A DNA stretch of 64,000 nt. It comes from Frigidibacter albus (lineage in GTDB: Bacteria > Pseudomonadota > Alphaproteobacteria > Rhodobacterales > Rhodobacteraceae). A model generated the notes under the pieces. It made no database searches and was not told the DNA's origin. It saw only the letters and a program-made list of their open reading frames with translations. Position numbers and translations under genes: made by a program. Positions 1 through 10,583 of the stretch are shown piece by piece; the first letter of the stretch is position 1; every line of letters begins with the position of its first letter. The stretch spans positions 1 to 64,000 of the forward strand of contig NZ_JAAAUC010000005.1 of NCBI RefSeq assembly GCF_009908165.1, written 5' to 3'.

Positions 1-210
1 GTTTCCAACGAAGCCGCCAAACAGTGAAGCTGACACTCTCATCATCGGGCCGAAACCCTAAAGAGCCGATATGCAGCGTTCGTCCATCGAAACAGACCAA
101 ACCGCCCACATATCTCTTCAGTAAATCCAAAATGTCAAAGAGCACGAGACAAAATCAAACCGGATGCGCTCTAACTTGCCAGCGCGTCCGCCCGATCTGC
201 CTCAAATTGT
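1..210 (-). promoter_or_regulatory. Leader of an rRNA operon (boxA), 16S lies left of the window
   Basis: Read on the minus strand, positions 144-133 give TGCTCTTTGACA, a near-exact match to the boxA antitermination site of bacterial rRNA leaders (E. coli TGCTCTTTAACA). It is followed by an AT-richer stretch with GATATGTGGGCGGTTTGGTC, which I recall from leaders that precede 16S genes in Rhodobacterales. A TTGAGG element at 205-200 (minus) could be the -35 box, but no convincing -10 was found. The start of 16S is not present, so it should begin just beyond base 1. No protein gene is supported in 1-588. Confidence 0.65.
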
Positions 211-420
211 TCCGGCTTCTGTCTGCTTCCAGACTGTCTGCCGCGCCGCCGCCCCGGTGTCTCGTTTGTCACCGTCGCTTCGGTAGAGCGGTTTCTAGGG
301 TCAGTGGCTGAGGAGCGCAAGCACTTTTTTCCGGGTCCGTCACATTTTCTTCGCAGAGCCTTGTTTTCATGGGGTTGGCGATGCTTTTCGCGGCGCTGCA
401 AAAACGACTGGGCCACGCCT

Positions 421-477
421 CTGGGCGGCCCAAGGCCGACTCGGGGCCGCCCAGAGCCGACTCGAAGCAACGAGTCG
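421..477. other. Two adjacent perfect hairpins between acyl-CoA synthetase and the rRNA leader
   Basis: The first stem pairs CTGGGCGGCC (421-430) with GGCCGCCCAG (445-454). The second pairs CGACTCG (458-464) with CGAGTCG (471-477). With the hairpin at 535-556 they form a run of three strong stem-loops between the end of the acyl-CoA synthetase gene and the rRNA operon, both read on the minus strand. They may insulate rRNA transcription from upstream readthrough. No reading frame in 210-588 looks like a real gene. Confidence 0.5.
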
Positions 478-534
478 CCCGTTCCTCGCCCCCTCGGCGC
501 CCCCTCGAACCACAAGCTGCCCCCAAAACGCCAA

Positions 535-556
535 CGGGCGGCCCTGGGGCCGCCCG
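535..556 (-). terminator. Likely intrinsic terminator of the acyl-CoA synthetase gene
   Basis: A 9-bp perfect stem (CGGGCGGCC / GGCCGCCCG) with a 4-base loop lies 33 bases past the stop codon. On the minus strand a T-containing stretch (GCGTTTTGG) follows a few bases later. Confidence 0.55.
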
Positions 557-588
557 CTGTCTCCTTGTGTCCTGCATGGGGCCGAGGG

Positions 589-2484
589 TCACTCCGCCCA
601 GGCCCAGGCCCCGGCGAACTCACCCAGCCGGTGGGCGACGGCGGCATCGTCGACCTCGCCCTCGCGCACCAGCTTGGCCACCAGGCCGCGCTTCTTGTCC
701 TCGACCACCTCGGCCACCCGCACCGGCAGCCCCGCCTCGGCCAGCGCCGCATCATAGACCCGGCGGATCGCCCGCTTGCGCAGGTCGGGCTTGAAGATCT
801 TGCCCACCGCCGTCTTCGGCAGCTCGTCCAGGATCTCGACATGCTTGGGCATCGCCGCACGCTCATGCACATGGCTGCGCGCATGCTCAGCCAATTCCTC
901 GACCGTCACCTCGGCCCCGGCCACCAGTTCGACATAGACGCAAGGCAGCTCGCCCGCGAAGGCATCGGGCTGGCCGATGGCGCCGGCAAAGGCCACCGCC
1001 GGATGGCTCGCCATCGCCTCCTCGATCTCGGCCGGGTCGATATTGTGGCCACCGCGGATGATCAGGTCCTTGGCCCGCCCGGTGATCCACAGATAGCCAT
1101 CGGCATCGAGCCGACCCAGATCCCCCGTGCGCAGATAGCGCCCTTCGGCGAACAGCCCGTGGTTCTTGTCCACCTCGGTATAGGTCGACCCCTCGAACAC
1201 GCCCGGGTTGGCGACGCAGATCTCGCCGACCTCATCGACCCCGCATTCGCGGATCACCTCGCCGCTTGCGGTGTTCAGCAAGATCCGCACATGGGTATGC
1301 GGCAGCACGACCCCGACGGACCCCACCTTCTTCATCCCGTCCACCGGGTTGCACGACACAAGGCAGGTCGCCTCGGTCAGCCCGTAGCCTTCGGCGATCT
1401 CCACCCCCGTTGCCGCCTTGAAGCGGTTGTAGAGCTCCACCGGCAGTGGCGCAGAGCCAGAGATGGCGATCCGCAGCGAGGACACATCCGCATCCACCGG
1501 CCGCTGCATCAGCGCGGCGATCGCCGTCGGCACGGTGATCAGGAAGGTGACCTGCCAGCGCTCGACCAGCTTCCAGAAATTGTCGAACACGCCGTCGCCG
1601 CGATAACCGGCCGGGGTGGGCATCACCATATGCGCGCCACTGGCGATGCAGGACATCAGGATCGGATAGGCCGCGAAGACGTGGAACATCGGCAGCGGGC
1701 AGATCAGCACGTCTTCCTTGCTGAACAGCAGCCGCCCGCCCAGCCAGCCGTTGTAGATCATCCCCGAATACTTGTGCTGCGCCACCTTCGGCATACCCGT
1801 CGTGCCGCCGGTGTGGAAATAGGCCGCGACCCGGTCCCCCGTACTGTCGGCAAAGGCGAGCCGATCCCCCGGCTCTTGTGCCGCCGCGCGGTTGAAGTCC
1901 AGAACGTCCGCCTTGTGCGCCACCGGGTTCTTCGGCCGGATCAGCGGCACGATCCAGCTTTTGGGCGGCGTCAGGTAGCGGTTCAGGTCCACTTCCAGCA
2001 CGGTCTTCACGTTCGGCGCGTGCCGCACCGCCTCGGCCGCCTTCTGCGCGACCTCGGATTTGGGGAAGGCCCTCAGCGTGATCAGCACCTTCGCCTTGGT
2101 CTCGCGCAGGATTGCTGCGATCTGCTCGGGCTCCAGCAGCGGGTTGATCGGATTGACGATCCCCGCCGTTGCCCCGGCCAGCAGCGCCACCGCCGCCTCG
2201 GTGCAGTTGGGCAGCAGGTAGGCGACGGTGTCGCCTTCCCGCACCCCCAGCCGGCGCAGCAGGTTCGCCGCTTGGGTCACCCGCTTGTGCAACTCGGCCC
2301 ACGTGACCGTCTCGGCCCGGTCCTTGGGGCCCGAGGTGATCTGGAACGAGATCGCCGGCCGAGCGCCATGCGCCGCCCGGGTCTCGCTCAGGAACTGGTA
2401 GATCGTCTTCGGAACCTGGCGCTCGGCCCAGGTCATCTCTGCTTCGACGGCATCACGGTCCGCGACGCTTGCGAATTTCGCCAT
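589..2484 (-). CDS. Acyl-CoA synthetase (AMP-forming, long/medium-chain type)
   Basis: A 631-residue member of the AMP-binding (ANL) superfamily, which joins a fatty acid to CoA through an acyl-adenylate. Visible family features are the nucleotide-binding loop HTGGTTGMPK (about residue 220), the A5 region EGYGLTEATC, the A7 region YLRTGDLGRLDADGYLWITG and the A10 catalytic lysine in KTAVGKIFKP near the C-terminus. There is no membrane segment, so the enzyme is probably cytosolic. The ATG at 2484 follows GGGGAGGA at good spacing. It is monocistronic, ends in a hairpin and is transcribed toward the rRNA operon. It is one of three AMP-forming acyl-CoA ligases in the window, which suggests a genome rich in acid-degradation pathways. 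The exact chain length cannot be read from sequence. Confidence 0.9.
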   Translation of the reverse strand: MAKFASVADRDAVEAEMTWAERQVPKTIYQFLSETRAAHGARPAISFQITSGPKDRAETVTWAELHKRVTQAANLLRRLGVREGDTVAYLLPNCTEAAVALLAGATAGIVNPINPLLEPEQIAAILRETKAKVLITLRAFPKSEVAQKAAEAVRHAPNVKTVLEVDLNRYLTPPKSWIVPLIRPKNPVAHKADVLDFNRAAAQEPGDRLAFADSTGDRVAAYFHTGGTTGMPKVAQHKYSGMIYNGWLGGRLLFSKEDVLICPLPMFHVFAAYPILMSCIASGAHMVMPTPAGYRGDGVFDNFWKLVERWQVTFLITVPTAIAALMQRPVDADVSSLRIAISGSAPLPVELYNRFKAATGVEIAEGYGLTEATCLVSCNPVDGMKKVGSVGVVLPHTHVRILLNTASGEVIRECGVDEVGEICVANPGVFEGSTYTEVDKNHGLFAEGRYLRTGDLGRLDADGYLWITGRAKDLIIRGGHNIDPAEIEEAMASHPAVAFAGAIGQPDAFAGELPCVYVELVAGAEVTVEELAEHARSHVHERAAMPKHVEILDELPKTAVGKIFKPDLRKRAIRRVYDAALAEAGLPVRVAEVVEDKKRGLVAKLVREGEVDDAAVAHRLGEFAGAWAWAE

Positions 2485-2600
2485 TGGTCAGTCCTCCCCT
2501 TCACCCCTTGGCGGGGTGTCTCCTTGCGCACAAGCATGGTCGCAAATGCCCCGCTGCTGCAAGAGTGACGCAGCGGCGGAAGGGGCGCGGGGATGTCGGC

Positions 2601-4418
2601 TCAGGCCACGCCGGCCTGCGGCAGGGCTTCGGGCTCTGCCCCGCCATCGGTGAATTGCAGCCGCGCGAGCCGTGCATAGAGCCCGCCCTCGGCCACCAGC
2701 GCGTCATGCGTGCCCTGCGCCACGATGCGCCCACCCTCGAACACTACGATCCGGTCGGCCTTCTTCACCGTCGCCAGCCGGTGTGCCACGATCAGCGTGG
2801 TGCGCCCCTCGGCCAACCTCTCCACCGCCGACTGCACCGCCCGCTCGCTTTCGGCATCCAATGCGCTCGTCGCCTCGTCCAGCAGCAGCACCCGCGCATC
2901 GCGAAGGATCGCGCGGGCAATGGCGATGCGCTGCTTCTGCCCGCCCGACAGCATCACCCCACGCTCGCCAACATAGGTGTCATAGCCCTCGGGCAGTGCC
3001 GACAGGAACTCATGCGCCACGGCCGCCCGCGCCGCGGCCTCGACCTCGGCATCGCTGGCGCCGGGGCGGCCAAAGCGGATGTTCTCGCGGGCACTGGTGG
3101 CAAAGATCACCGGGTCTTGCGGCACCAGCGCGATATCCTGGCGGAAATCGTCGCGGGCCATATCGCGCAGGTCGACGCCGTCCAGCGTCACCCGGCCCGC
3201 CTGCGGATCGTAGAAGCGCTGGATCAGCTGGATCACCGTGGTCTTGCCGGCGCCCGAGGGCCCGACCAGCGCCACTGTCTCGCCCGGATGCACCAGCAGG
3301 TCGACGCCCTCCAGCGCCGAGGTGTCGGGCCGCGAGGGGTACTGGAAGCGCACCCCCTCAAAGGCGATCTCGCCCCGCGCCGGGCGCGGCATCGGCACCG
3401 GATTGGCCGGCCCCTTCACGCTATCCTCGGCCGCCAGCAGCTCCGACAGCCGCTCCGTCGCCCCCGCCGCCCGCTGCAACTCGCCCCAGATTTCGGACAG
3501 CGCGCCGACCGATCCGGCCACCATCACCGCATAGATCACGAACTGCACCAGCTCGCCCGGGGTCATCTGCCCCTCGCGCACGTCGCGCGCGCCGACCCAC
3601 AGCACGCCGATCACGCCCGCGAACACCAGGAAGATCACGATCATCGTCATCACCGCGCGGGTGCCGACCCGCGCCTTGGCGGACTCGAAGGCCTTCTCGG
3701 TCACGCGCGAAAAATCGCTGCGGCTGACGGTCTCATGCGTGAAGGCCTGCACCGTCTGCACCGACAGCAGCACCTCGGACGCCGACCCCGACGAGGCCGC
3801 GATCCAGTCCTGGTTCTCGCGGCTCAGCACCCGCAGCCGGCGCCCCAGCACGACGATGGGGATGATCACCGCCGGAACGATGAGCAGCACAAGGCCCGTC
3901 AGCTTGGCCGAGGTCAGCATCAAAAGCGCCAGCCCGCCGATCAGGATCAACAGGTTGCGTAGCGCGACAGAGACCGAGGAGCCGATAACCGACAGGATCA
4001 GCGTGGTGTCGGTGGTGATCCGGCTGATGATCTCGCCGGTCAGTACCCGTTCAAAGAAGGCGGGGCTCATCCCCACCACCCGGTCGAACACCGCCTTGCG
4101 GATATCGGCCACCACCCGCTCGCCCAGCCGGGTCACAAGGTAGTAGCGCGCCCCGGTGCCCAGCGCGAGCAGCCCGGCGATCACCAGCGCCGCCAGGAAA
4201 TACTGGTCCAGCAGTTCCGCGCCTTCGTTGAACCCGTCCACCACGCGGCGCACCGCAAGCGGCAGCACCAGACTGACCGAGGCCGTCACCATCAGCGCCA
4301 GCAGCGCGCCCAGCACCATCGCTGCATAGGGCCGCAAGAAGGGCATCAACGCCCGAAGCGCACCGATGCGTTTCGATGCCGCCCGCTCTTCTGCGGACAT
4401 CTGCGGTCGTCTGGCCAT
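2601..4418 (-). CDS. ABC exporter, fused permease-ATPase (MsbA/multidrug type)
   Basis: A 605-residue half-transporter: six membrane helices in roughly residues 30-320, then a nucleotide-binding domain with Walker A GPSGAGKT, a signature sequence LSGGQKQR, Walker B VLLLDEATSALD and the H-loop VAHRL. Such proteins homodimerise in the inner membrane and export lipids or hydrophobic compounds. The start at 4418 is chosen because GGGAGA precedes that ATG and the N-terminus MARRPQMSAEERAASKRIGA is typical of rhodobacterial homologues; an in-frame extension to 4496 lacks such support. The gene stands alone upstream of the acyl-CoA synthetase with about 115 bases between. The substrate is not deducible. 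Confidence 0.9.
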   Translation of the reverse strand: MARRPQMSAEERAASKRIGALRALMPFLRPYAAMVLGALLALMVTASVSLVLPLAVRRVVDGFNEGAELLDQYFLAALVIAGLLALGTGARYYLVTRLGERVVADIRKAVFDRVVGMSPAFFERVLTGEIISRITTDTTLILSVIGSSVSVALRNLLILIGGLALLMLTSAKLTGLVLLIVPAVIIPIVVLGRRLRVLSRENQDWIAASSGSASEVLLSVQTVQAFTHETVSRSDFSRVTEKAFESAKARVGTRAVMTMIVIFLVFAGVIGVLWVGARDVREGQMTPGELVQFVIYAVMVAGSVGALSEIWGELQRAAGATERLSELLAAEDSVKGPANPVPMPRPARGEIAFEGVRFQYPSRPDTSALEGVDLLVHPGETVALVGPSGAGKTTVIQLIQRFYDPQAGRVTLDGVDLRDMARDDFRQDIALVPQDPVIFATSARENIRFGRPGASDAEVEAAARAAVAHEFLSALPEGYDTYVGERGVMLSGGQKQRIAIARAILRDARVLLLDEATSALDAESERAVQSAVERLAEGRTTLIVAHRLATVKKADRIVVFEGGRIVAQGTHDALVAEGGLYARLARLQFTDGGAEPEALPQAGVA

Positions 4419-4526
4419 TGTCTCTCCCTTCGCGCTGCCTTGCGGTTTAGGCGGTGCCGGCCCATCGGGCAAGCCGCGCGTCACGAAACGGGGCAATGCG
4501 CCGCGCTTGGGGTCATGGGAGGAGGT

Positions 4527-4600
4527 TGGAGCGGGCAGCGGGAATCGAACCCGCGTCTTTAGCTTGGAAGGCTAAGGTCTTACCATTACACAATGCCCGC
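4527..4600 (-). tRNA. tRNA-Gly(UCC)
   Basis: On the minus strand a complete cloverleaf is visible: acceptor GCGGGCA paired with TGCCCGC, T-loop GGTTCGATTCC, anticodon loop CTTCCAA giving anticodon TCC, and discriminator T. The CCA end is encoded. It sits alone between the ABC exporter and the 5'-nucleotidase genes, and no integrase lies beside it. Confidence 0.95.
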
Positions 4601-4655
4601 GTCTGGCTGACAATATAGTCCCCTCCGGCCAAGTGCAAGCACCCGGGCAAGCAAA

Positions 4656-4677
4656 GGGCGCGCCCGAAGACGCGCCC
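4656..4677 (-). terminator. Terminator-like hairpin after the 5'-nucleotidase gene
   Basis: Stem GGGCGCG / CGCGCCC with an 8-base loop lies about 20 bases beyond the stop codon. On the minus strand it is followed by CTTTGCTTG, a weak U-tract. Confidence 0.5.
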
Positions 4678-4696
4678 CCGGCATCGGCAATGCCGC

Positions 4697-6295
4697 TTAC
4701 TTCTTGGTGATGCGCCCATCCACATAGGGCGTGTAGGGCGTGTTCGCCGCCAGATACTCCGCCGTCACATCGGCCAGATCGGGGCCGAAGTCATAGGCGT
4801 TCTGCGCATCCGTCGCGAACATCTTGAACCCGTCGCCGCCATTGCGGACATAATTGTTGGTGACGATGCCATAGACGGTCTCGGGCTCGATCGGCGCCCA
4901 GTCCTCACCAGCCTTCACCATCACGTCCGACACGCGCGACCCGGCCGGCTGGCTGACGTCGAAGCTGTATTGCAGCCCCGCCACCTGCACGAAGCGGCCC
5001 GCGGCCTCCTCATACTGGCTGACGCCGTTCTCCAGCGCCGCAACGATGGTCGAGCCCGGTGCCTGGAAGGTGGACAGGGTGTTCTGGAACGGCAGCACCG
5101 TCAGCACCTCGCCCATCGTCACTTCGCCCGCGTCGATGGACGCGCGCAGCCCGCCGCCATTGGCGATGGCGATGGTCACGCCCTGATCGGCGACCCGGTC
5201 CAGCATCGCATCGGCGACGAGGTTGCCCATCGTGCATTCCTGCGCGCGGCACGAATTGCGGTCGCCGTCGATGGCCTCGGCCGTCTCGGCCACCACCCGC
5301 GTCTTCAGCTCCTCGATCGGCCCGCCAAGCTCGGCGACCCGCGCCACCAGCGCCGGATCGGGGGTGACACTGGCATCGAGCAGGATCGGCTCTCCCGTCG
5401 CCTCCGTCAGGTTGCCCTCATCGTCGAAGGTCAGGATCAGGTGCCCGACATATTTGGAATAGGCATAGGCCGTCACCACCGGCACCTCGGTGCCATCGGG
5501 GCCGGCGACCATCGTCGGATAGGGCCCCTGCGCGCCCTCCATGCTGCCCAGCAGCGTGTGCGAATGCCCGCCGATGACCGCGTCGATCCCCGCCGCGGCC
5601 GCGGCGATCTCCTGATCCTTGCGATAGCCGACATGGGTCAGCGCGATGATCTTGGTCACGCCCTCCTCGGTCAGCCTTGCCGCATCGGCCGAGAGGCTCT
5701 CGATCTCGTCCTGGAAGGTGATGTTCGGCCCCGGCGACGCCGTCTCGGGCGTGTCGACCGCCAGCGCGGAGACGATCCCGATCTTCTCGCCGCCGACCTC
5801 CAGCACCACAGTGTCCTGCACCTTGCCCTTGAGTTCGGTGGAGCTGGACAGGTCGAGGTTGCCCGATGTCACCGGGAAATCGACATTGTCCACCAGCTCC
5901 AGCGTGCCGGTCGGCCCATCGTCGAACTCATGGTTGCCCAGCGCCATCGCATCAAAGCCGATGGTGTTCATCAGCTCGGCCACCAGCTCGCCCTTGTAGG
6001 TCGAGTAGTAGAGCGAGCCCTGATACTGGTCGCCCGCGTCCAGCACGATGACATTCTCGCCCGCCGCCGTCAGCTCATCGCGCAGCTCGTTGATCTTGGT
6101 CGCCACGCGGGCGATGCCGCCGAAGCACTCGCCCGCCGCGTCATCCTCGGCCGAACAGCTCGAATCGCTGGAGGTGATCGGCTCGATCCGGCTGTGCAGA
6201 TCGTTGATGTGCAGGATGTGCAGCGTATACTCCGCCGAAGCGGCACCGGCAGAGAGCGCAAGCGCGGCGACCGAGGCAAGAAGCCGGGAATTCAT
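4697..6295 (-). CDS. Bifunctional 5'-nucleotidase / metallophosphatase, UshA-like, exported
   Basis: A 532-residue two-domain enzyme. An N-terminal signal peptide (MNSRLLASVAALALSAGAASA) directs it to the periplasm. The metallophosphatase domain carries the metal motifs HINDLHSR, LDAGDQYQG, GNHEFD and GGHSHT; the second half, with GNLVADAMLD and ANGGGLRASI, is the substrate-binding 5'-nucleotidase C-terminal domain. The family removes phosphate from extracellular nucleotides or UDP-sugars so that nucleosides can be imported. The ATG at 6295 follows GGAGTTACGCCC; an upstream extension to 6817 lacks a signal peptide and is rejected. It complements the nucleoside-salvage operon at 26-30 kb, though the two are not linked. 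Confidence 0.9.
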   Translation of the reverse strand: MNSRLLASVAALALSAGAASAEYTLHILHINDLHSRIEPITSSDSSCSAEDDAAGECFGGIARVATKINELRDELTAAGENVIVLDAGDQYQGSLYYSTYKGELVAELMNTIGFDAMALGNHEFDDGPTGTLELVDNVDFPVTSGNLDLSSSTELKGKVQDTVVLEVGGEKIGIVSALAVDTPETASPGPNITFQDEIESLSADAARLTEEGVTKIIALTHVGYRKDQEIAAAAAGIDAVIGGHSHTLLGSMEGAQGPYPTMVAGPDGTEVPVVTAYAYSKYVGHLILTFDDEGNLTEATGEPILLDASVTPDPALVARVAELGGPIEELKTRVVAETAEAIDGDRNSCRAQECTMGNLVADAMLDRVADQGVTIAIANGGGLRASIDAGEVTMGEVLTVLPFQNTLSTFQAPGSTIVAALENGVSQYEEAAGRFVQVAGLQYSFDVSQPAGSRVSDVMVKAGEDWAPIEPETVYGIVTNNYVRNGGDGFKMFATDAQNAYDFGPDLADVTAEYLAANTPYTPYVDGRITKK

Positions 6296-6502
6296 GGGCG
6301 TAACTCCTATGTCGTACGGGGGCGTCAGAAACGGATGGCCGACGCTTGTTACATTGCTGTCACAATCCGCCCCTGTCAAAGCCCTATCGTCGCATAGAAC
6401 CTCGCCCGCGTGACGGCGCCATGACAGCGGCGCAGGCTTGGGCGAAAGCCTGCCATCAACCCGGCCATTGACCGGCGCGCGGGGGCAAGGCATGTGTCGG
6501 CG

Positions 6503-6837
6503 ATGCTGATCTTCAAGATATTCCGTCGCCCCGAATGGGATGCGTTCAAGGCCGCCGGCGAAACCGCCGGGGCGCCCGTCGATCTGGCCGATGGCTACAT
6601 CCACTTCTCGACCGCCGCGCAGCTGCCCGAAACCGCCGCCAAGCACTTCGCCACCGAGAGCGATCTGGTGCTGGTCGCCTTCGCGCCTGAGACCCTGGGC
6701 GAGGCGTTGAAATGGGAGCCGTCCCGCGGGGGGCAACTCTTCCCGCACCTCTACCGCCCGCTGCGCCTGTCCGAAGTGGTCTGGGACAAGTCGCTTCCCC
6801 TCGGCGCCACCGGCCATATCTTCCCCGAGGGCGTGCT

Positions 6838-6841
<4 letters not shown>
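6503..6841 (+). CDS. DUF952 family protein
   Basis: A 112-residue protein beginning [12 protein letters not shown], with the family hallmarks of DUF952 ([17 protein letters not shown] and FPHLYRPL). The biochemical role of this family is not established. The ATG at 6503 is preferred over a GTG at 6494 because homologues begin with M-x-I/Y-K-I; the ribosome site is weak for both. It overlaps pyrD by four bases (ATGA), so the two are probably translationally coupled. Confidence 0.8.
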
Positions 6842-7895
<1,054 letters not shown>

Positions 7896-7899
<4 letters not shown>

Positions 7900-9200
7900 C
7901 CCGCCGCCCGCTCCACCCGCGGATAGAGCGCCGCCATCGTCAGCCCCCGCACCGCGTTCAGCACCATCAGCGCCGCCCAGAGGCCGTGGTTGCCAAAGGC
8001 AGGCAGCAGCACCGCCACCGCCGCCACATAGACCGCCGCCGACACCAGCATCGCATTGCGCATCTCGCGGGTGCGGGTTGCGCCGATGAAGATGCCGTCC
8101 AGCATCCAGCTGGCCACCCCGATCAGCGGCGCCGCCGCGATCCAGGGCAGGAAGGCGCGCGCCTCGGCCCGCACCTCGGGCGAGGTCGCCATCAGATCCA
8201 CGACCACCGGCCCCGCCAGCCAGTAGCACAGCGCCAGCAGCGCCGCGCCGCCAACACCCCATTGCGAGGTGATGATCGCCGCCCGCCGCACCCGGCCCCG
8301 GCTGCGTGCGCCGACCGCCTGCCCCACCAGCGCCTCGGCGGCAAAGGCAAACCCGTCCAGCGCGAAGGCCGTCAGCTCCAGAAACTGCAACAGCACCTGA
8401 TTGGCGGCCAGCGTCACATCGCCCATCCGCGCCCCCAGGAACACGAAGCTGGTGAAGGAGGCCTGCAGCATCACCGACCGCAGCATGATATCGCTGTTCA
8501 CCGCCAGCATCCGACGCAGCCGCGCCGCATCGAATACCCGCGCCCGGTCGCGCCAATAACCGCCCGCCAGCGCATCGCGGCACAGCCACAGGCCAAGCGC
8601 CAGCCCGGTCCATTCCGCGATCAATGTCGCAACCGCCACGCCTTCGACGCCCCAGCCCAGCCCTAGCACGAACCACAGGTCCAGCCCGATATTAACGCCG
8701 TTCATCCACAGCTGCAGCAACAGCACGCCCCGCGTCCGCTCCAGCGCGATCAGCCAGCCGGTCACGGCATAAAGCGCAATCGTCGCCGGCGCGCCCCAGA
8801 TGCGAATCTGCATGTAATCGCGCGCCAGCCCCTCCACCTCGTCCGAGGCGGGGGCCAAAGCAAACGCCCCCGCAAACAGCGGCACCTGCATCACCACGAT
8901 GACCAGCCCGGCGACGGCGGCCACCAGCAGAGCCCGCACAAGGTTCGCCGCCACCTCGGCGCTGTCACCCGCGCCCTTGGCCTGCGCCACCAACCCGGAC
9001 GTGCCCATCCGCAGGAAGCTGAAGATCCAGTAGATCGACACCAGCACGATCGCGCCGATCCCCACCCCGCCGATCGGCGCCGCCTGCCCCAGTTGGCCGA
9101 CCACGCCGGTATCCACCGCGCCCAGGATCGGCACCGTCATATTCGCCAGCACGATCGGCACGGCGATCTTCAGCACGCGGGCGTGGGTGATGTCGCGCAT
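7896..9200 (-). CDS. MATE family multidrug/Na+ antiporter (DinF-like)
   Basis: A 434-residue polytopic protein with about 12 hydrophobic segments in two similar halves, as in MATE exporters. The N-terminal [30 protein letters not shown] is characteristic of the DinF branch, where P and D residues in helix 1 take part in cation coupling. It resides in the inner membrane and exports organic compounds in exchange for Na+ or H+. It is read away from the two thioesterase genes with a gap of only 10 bases after the preceding stop, so it is probably the last gene of a three-gene minus-strand unit. Confidence 0.9.
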
Positions 9201-9210
9201 CCGCCAGCGG

Positions 9211-9729
9211 TCAGTCGTCGCGGGCCGGCATCAGGAAATGCCCCGTCGCCTGCGCGAAGAGGCGGCTGCGGTTGTCCTGCCAGGCCTCGACATGGACGGA
9301 TGCATACCGGCGGCCAGAGCGGTTGACCCGCGCCCGCGCATAGGCATCGCGCGGCAGGCCGGATCGCAGGTAATCCACCGTGAAGTCGATGGTCTTGGGC
9401 AGCCGCGGCAGATGCAACGGGTCCAGGAGGGTCGCATCGATCCGCCCCGCCTCCATCTCTTCCCACAGCAAGGACCATGACAGCTCGATGATCGCCGTCG
9501 TCTCCAGAAATGCCGCCGTCACCCCGCCATGCAGCGCCGGCAGCATCGGGTTGCCGATCAGCTTCTCGTCAAAGGGCAGCGTCGCCGTCAGTTCATCGCC
9601 GCGGCGGTCAAAGGCGATGCCGAGGAACTGGATATAGGGCACCCCCGCCACCAGCGCCCGCAGCGCGGCATCGCGGCGCTGCTTGATCACCTGAACGGGT
9701 TCGGGGCGGGCGCGCGGGGCCATGCTCAT
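9211..9729 (-). CDS. PaaI-family hotdog thioesterase
   Basis: A 172-residue hotdog-fold protein. The family signature HGGVTAAFLETTAIIEL, with the conserved HGG and the acidic residue in the long helix, and the strand TIDFTVDYLRSGLPRDAYARA are visible. Members hydrolyse acyl-CoA thioesters in the cytosol. The start ATGAGCATGGCC overlaps the stop of the upstream thioesterase gene by four bases, so they are translationally coupled. With the neighbouring beta-oxidation cluster, a housekeeping role in acyl-CoA turnover is plausible; the substrate is unknown. Confidence 0.85.
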   Translation of the reverse strand: MSMAPRARPEPVQVIKQRRDAALRALVAGVPYIQFLGIAFDRRGDELTATLPFDEKLIGNPMLPALHGGVTAAFLETTAIIELSWSLLWEEMEAGRIDATLLDPLHLPRLPKTIDFTVDYLRSGLPRDAYARARVNRSGRRYASVHVEAWQDNRSRLFAQATGHFLMPARDD

Positions 9730-10166
9730 GCCATCCTCTCGCCTGTCGCCTGCACGGTAAAGGTGCCCGTGGCCGTCGCCACCGGCAGCGCATCATTGTC
9801 ATCATGCGCGCTGGCCCGCACGAAGGCGACCGACCTTGTGATGTGGTGGCATTCGGCCCGCGCGCGGATGCGCTGGCCGGGGGTGGCCGCCCGCATGTAG
9901 TCGATGCGCAGGTCGATGGTCGCGGTGCCCGCCGGGCTGCCCGGATGGCTCATCACCGCCGCCCCGCAACAGGTGTCCATGAGCGCCGACACCGCGCCGC
10001 CATGGATCACCCCCGTCTGCGGATCGCCCACCAGCCGCAGGTCATAGGGCATCGAGATCGCGGCAACCCCCTCGCCGATCTCGTCCAGCACCATGCCCAG
10101 CGCCCGCGAATGCGGGATCGCCTCGATGAACTGCCGCGCGATGGCCATCTTGCCCTGTTCGTCCAT
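9726..10166 (-). CDS. PaaI-family hotdog thioesterase (second copy)
   Basis: A 146-residue hotdog protein with VIHGGAVSALMDTCCGAAVM and TIDLRIDYMRAATPGQ, the same hallmarks as its neighbour. It is shorter and clearly diverged, so this is an old duplication or two members of the same family. The ATG at 10166, preceded by GGGAGCGA, is preferred over longer extensions that run into the repeat A region. It heads the thioesterase-thioesterase-MATE unit. Acyl-CoA hydrolysis is inferred from the family only. Confidence 0.85.
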   Translation of the reverse strand: MDEQGKMAIARQFIEAIPHSRALGMVLDEIGEGVAAISMPYDLRLVGDPQTGVIHGGAVSALMDTCCGAAVMSHPGSPAGTATIDLRIDYMRAATPGQRIRARAECHHITRSVAFVRASAHDDNDALPVATATGTFTVQATGERMA

Positions 10167-10280
10167 GCCCGTCGCTCCCTGCCCGTTCGCCGCCATGCTG
10201 CGCGGCAAGAAGCGCCGCCGCAAGCCTGAACTTGCCGGGGCGTGTGGCTGCACATCTTGCACGAACAGAGGGCAGCGCTC

Positions 10281-10501
10281 GTCCGCCGGGTGGGCGAGCA
10301 ACGGAGGTTCCAGGCGCTTTATGGTGCGGCCTACTTCCACCGCGGTTCTAGGCGGTGAGATCGCAAAGCGCCTGCCCGAGGGGGGTGATGAGCGATCAGG
10401 AATCTTCCAGTGGAAGATTTCCGCGAAGAACGCCCGGCCCGTGGCCGGGCCGGGAGGAGGGCGCTGCCCGGCGGCGCCAAGGCGCCTTGTTCCGGGCAAG
10501 G
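10281..10501 (+). repeat. Intergenic repeat family A, copy 1
   Basis: About 220 bases of composite palindromes shared with copies at 19306-19530 (inverted) and 30326-30479 (direct, shorter). Shared blocks in order are GTCCGCCGGGTGGGCGAGCA, a TTTATGG block, GCCCGAGGGGGGTGATGAGC, an AATCTTCCAGTGGAAGATT hairpin, CGGCCCGTGGCCGG and GGCGCCAAGGCGCC, ending TTCCGGGCAAGG. The copy fills the gap (10167-10583) between divergently read genes. There is no credible coding frame. The rest of the gap shows no other feature. Confidence 0.8.
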
Positions 10502-10583
10502 AAAGACAGTCTTCAGATGCACGCAGCCCTGTTGAGATCGCCCGCCCAACTCGCTAGCCTGCCCCCACCGGGGGAGTGCCGCA

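Noticed and set aside
304-2568. Long open frame antisense to the acyl-CoA synthetase gene
   Set aside because: Its translation is rich in H, R, Q, G without domain features; it is the shadow of a GC-rich gene.
6357-6378. Two CTGTCA units upstream of the 5'-nucleotidase gene as a Pho box
   Set aside because: Their period is 16 bases, not the 11 of Pho boxes, and the orientation is opposite to the gene.
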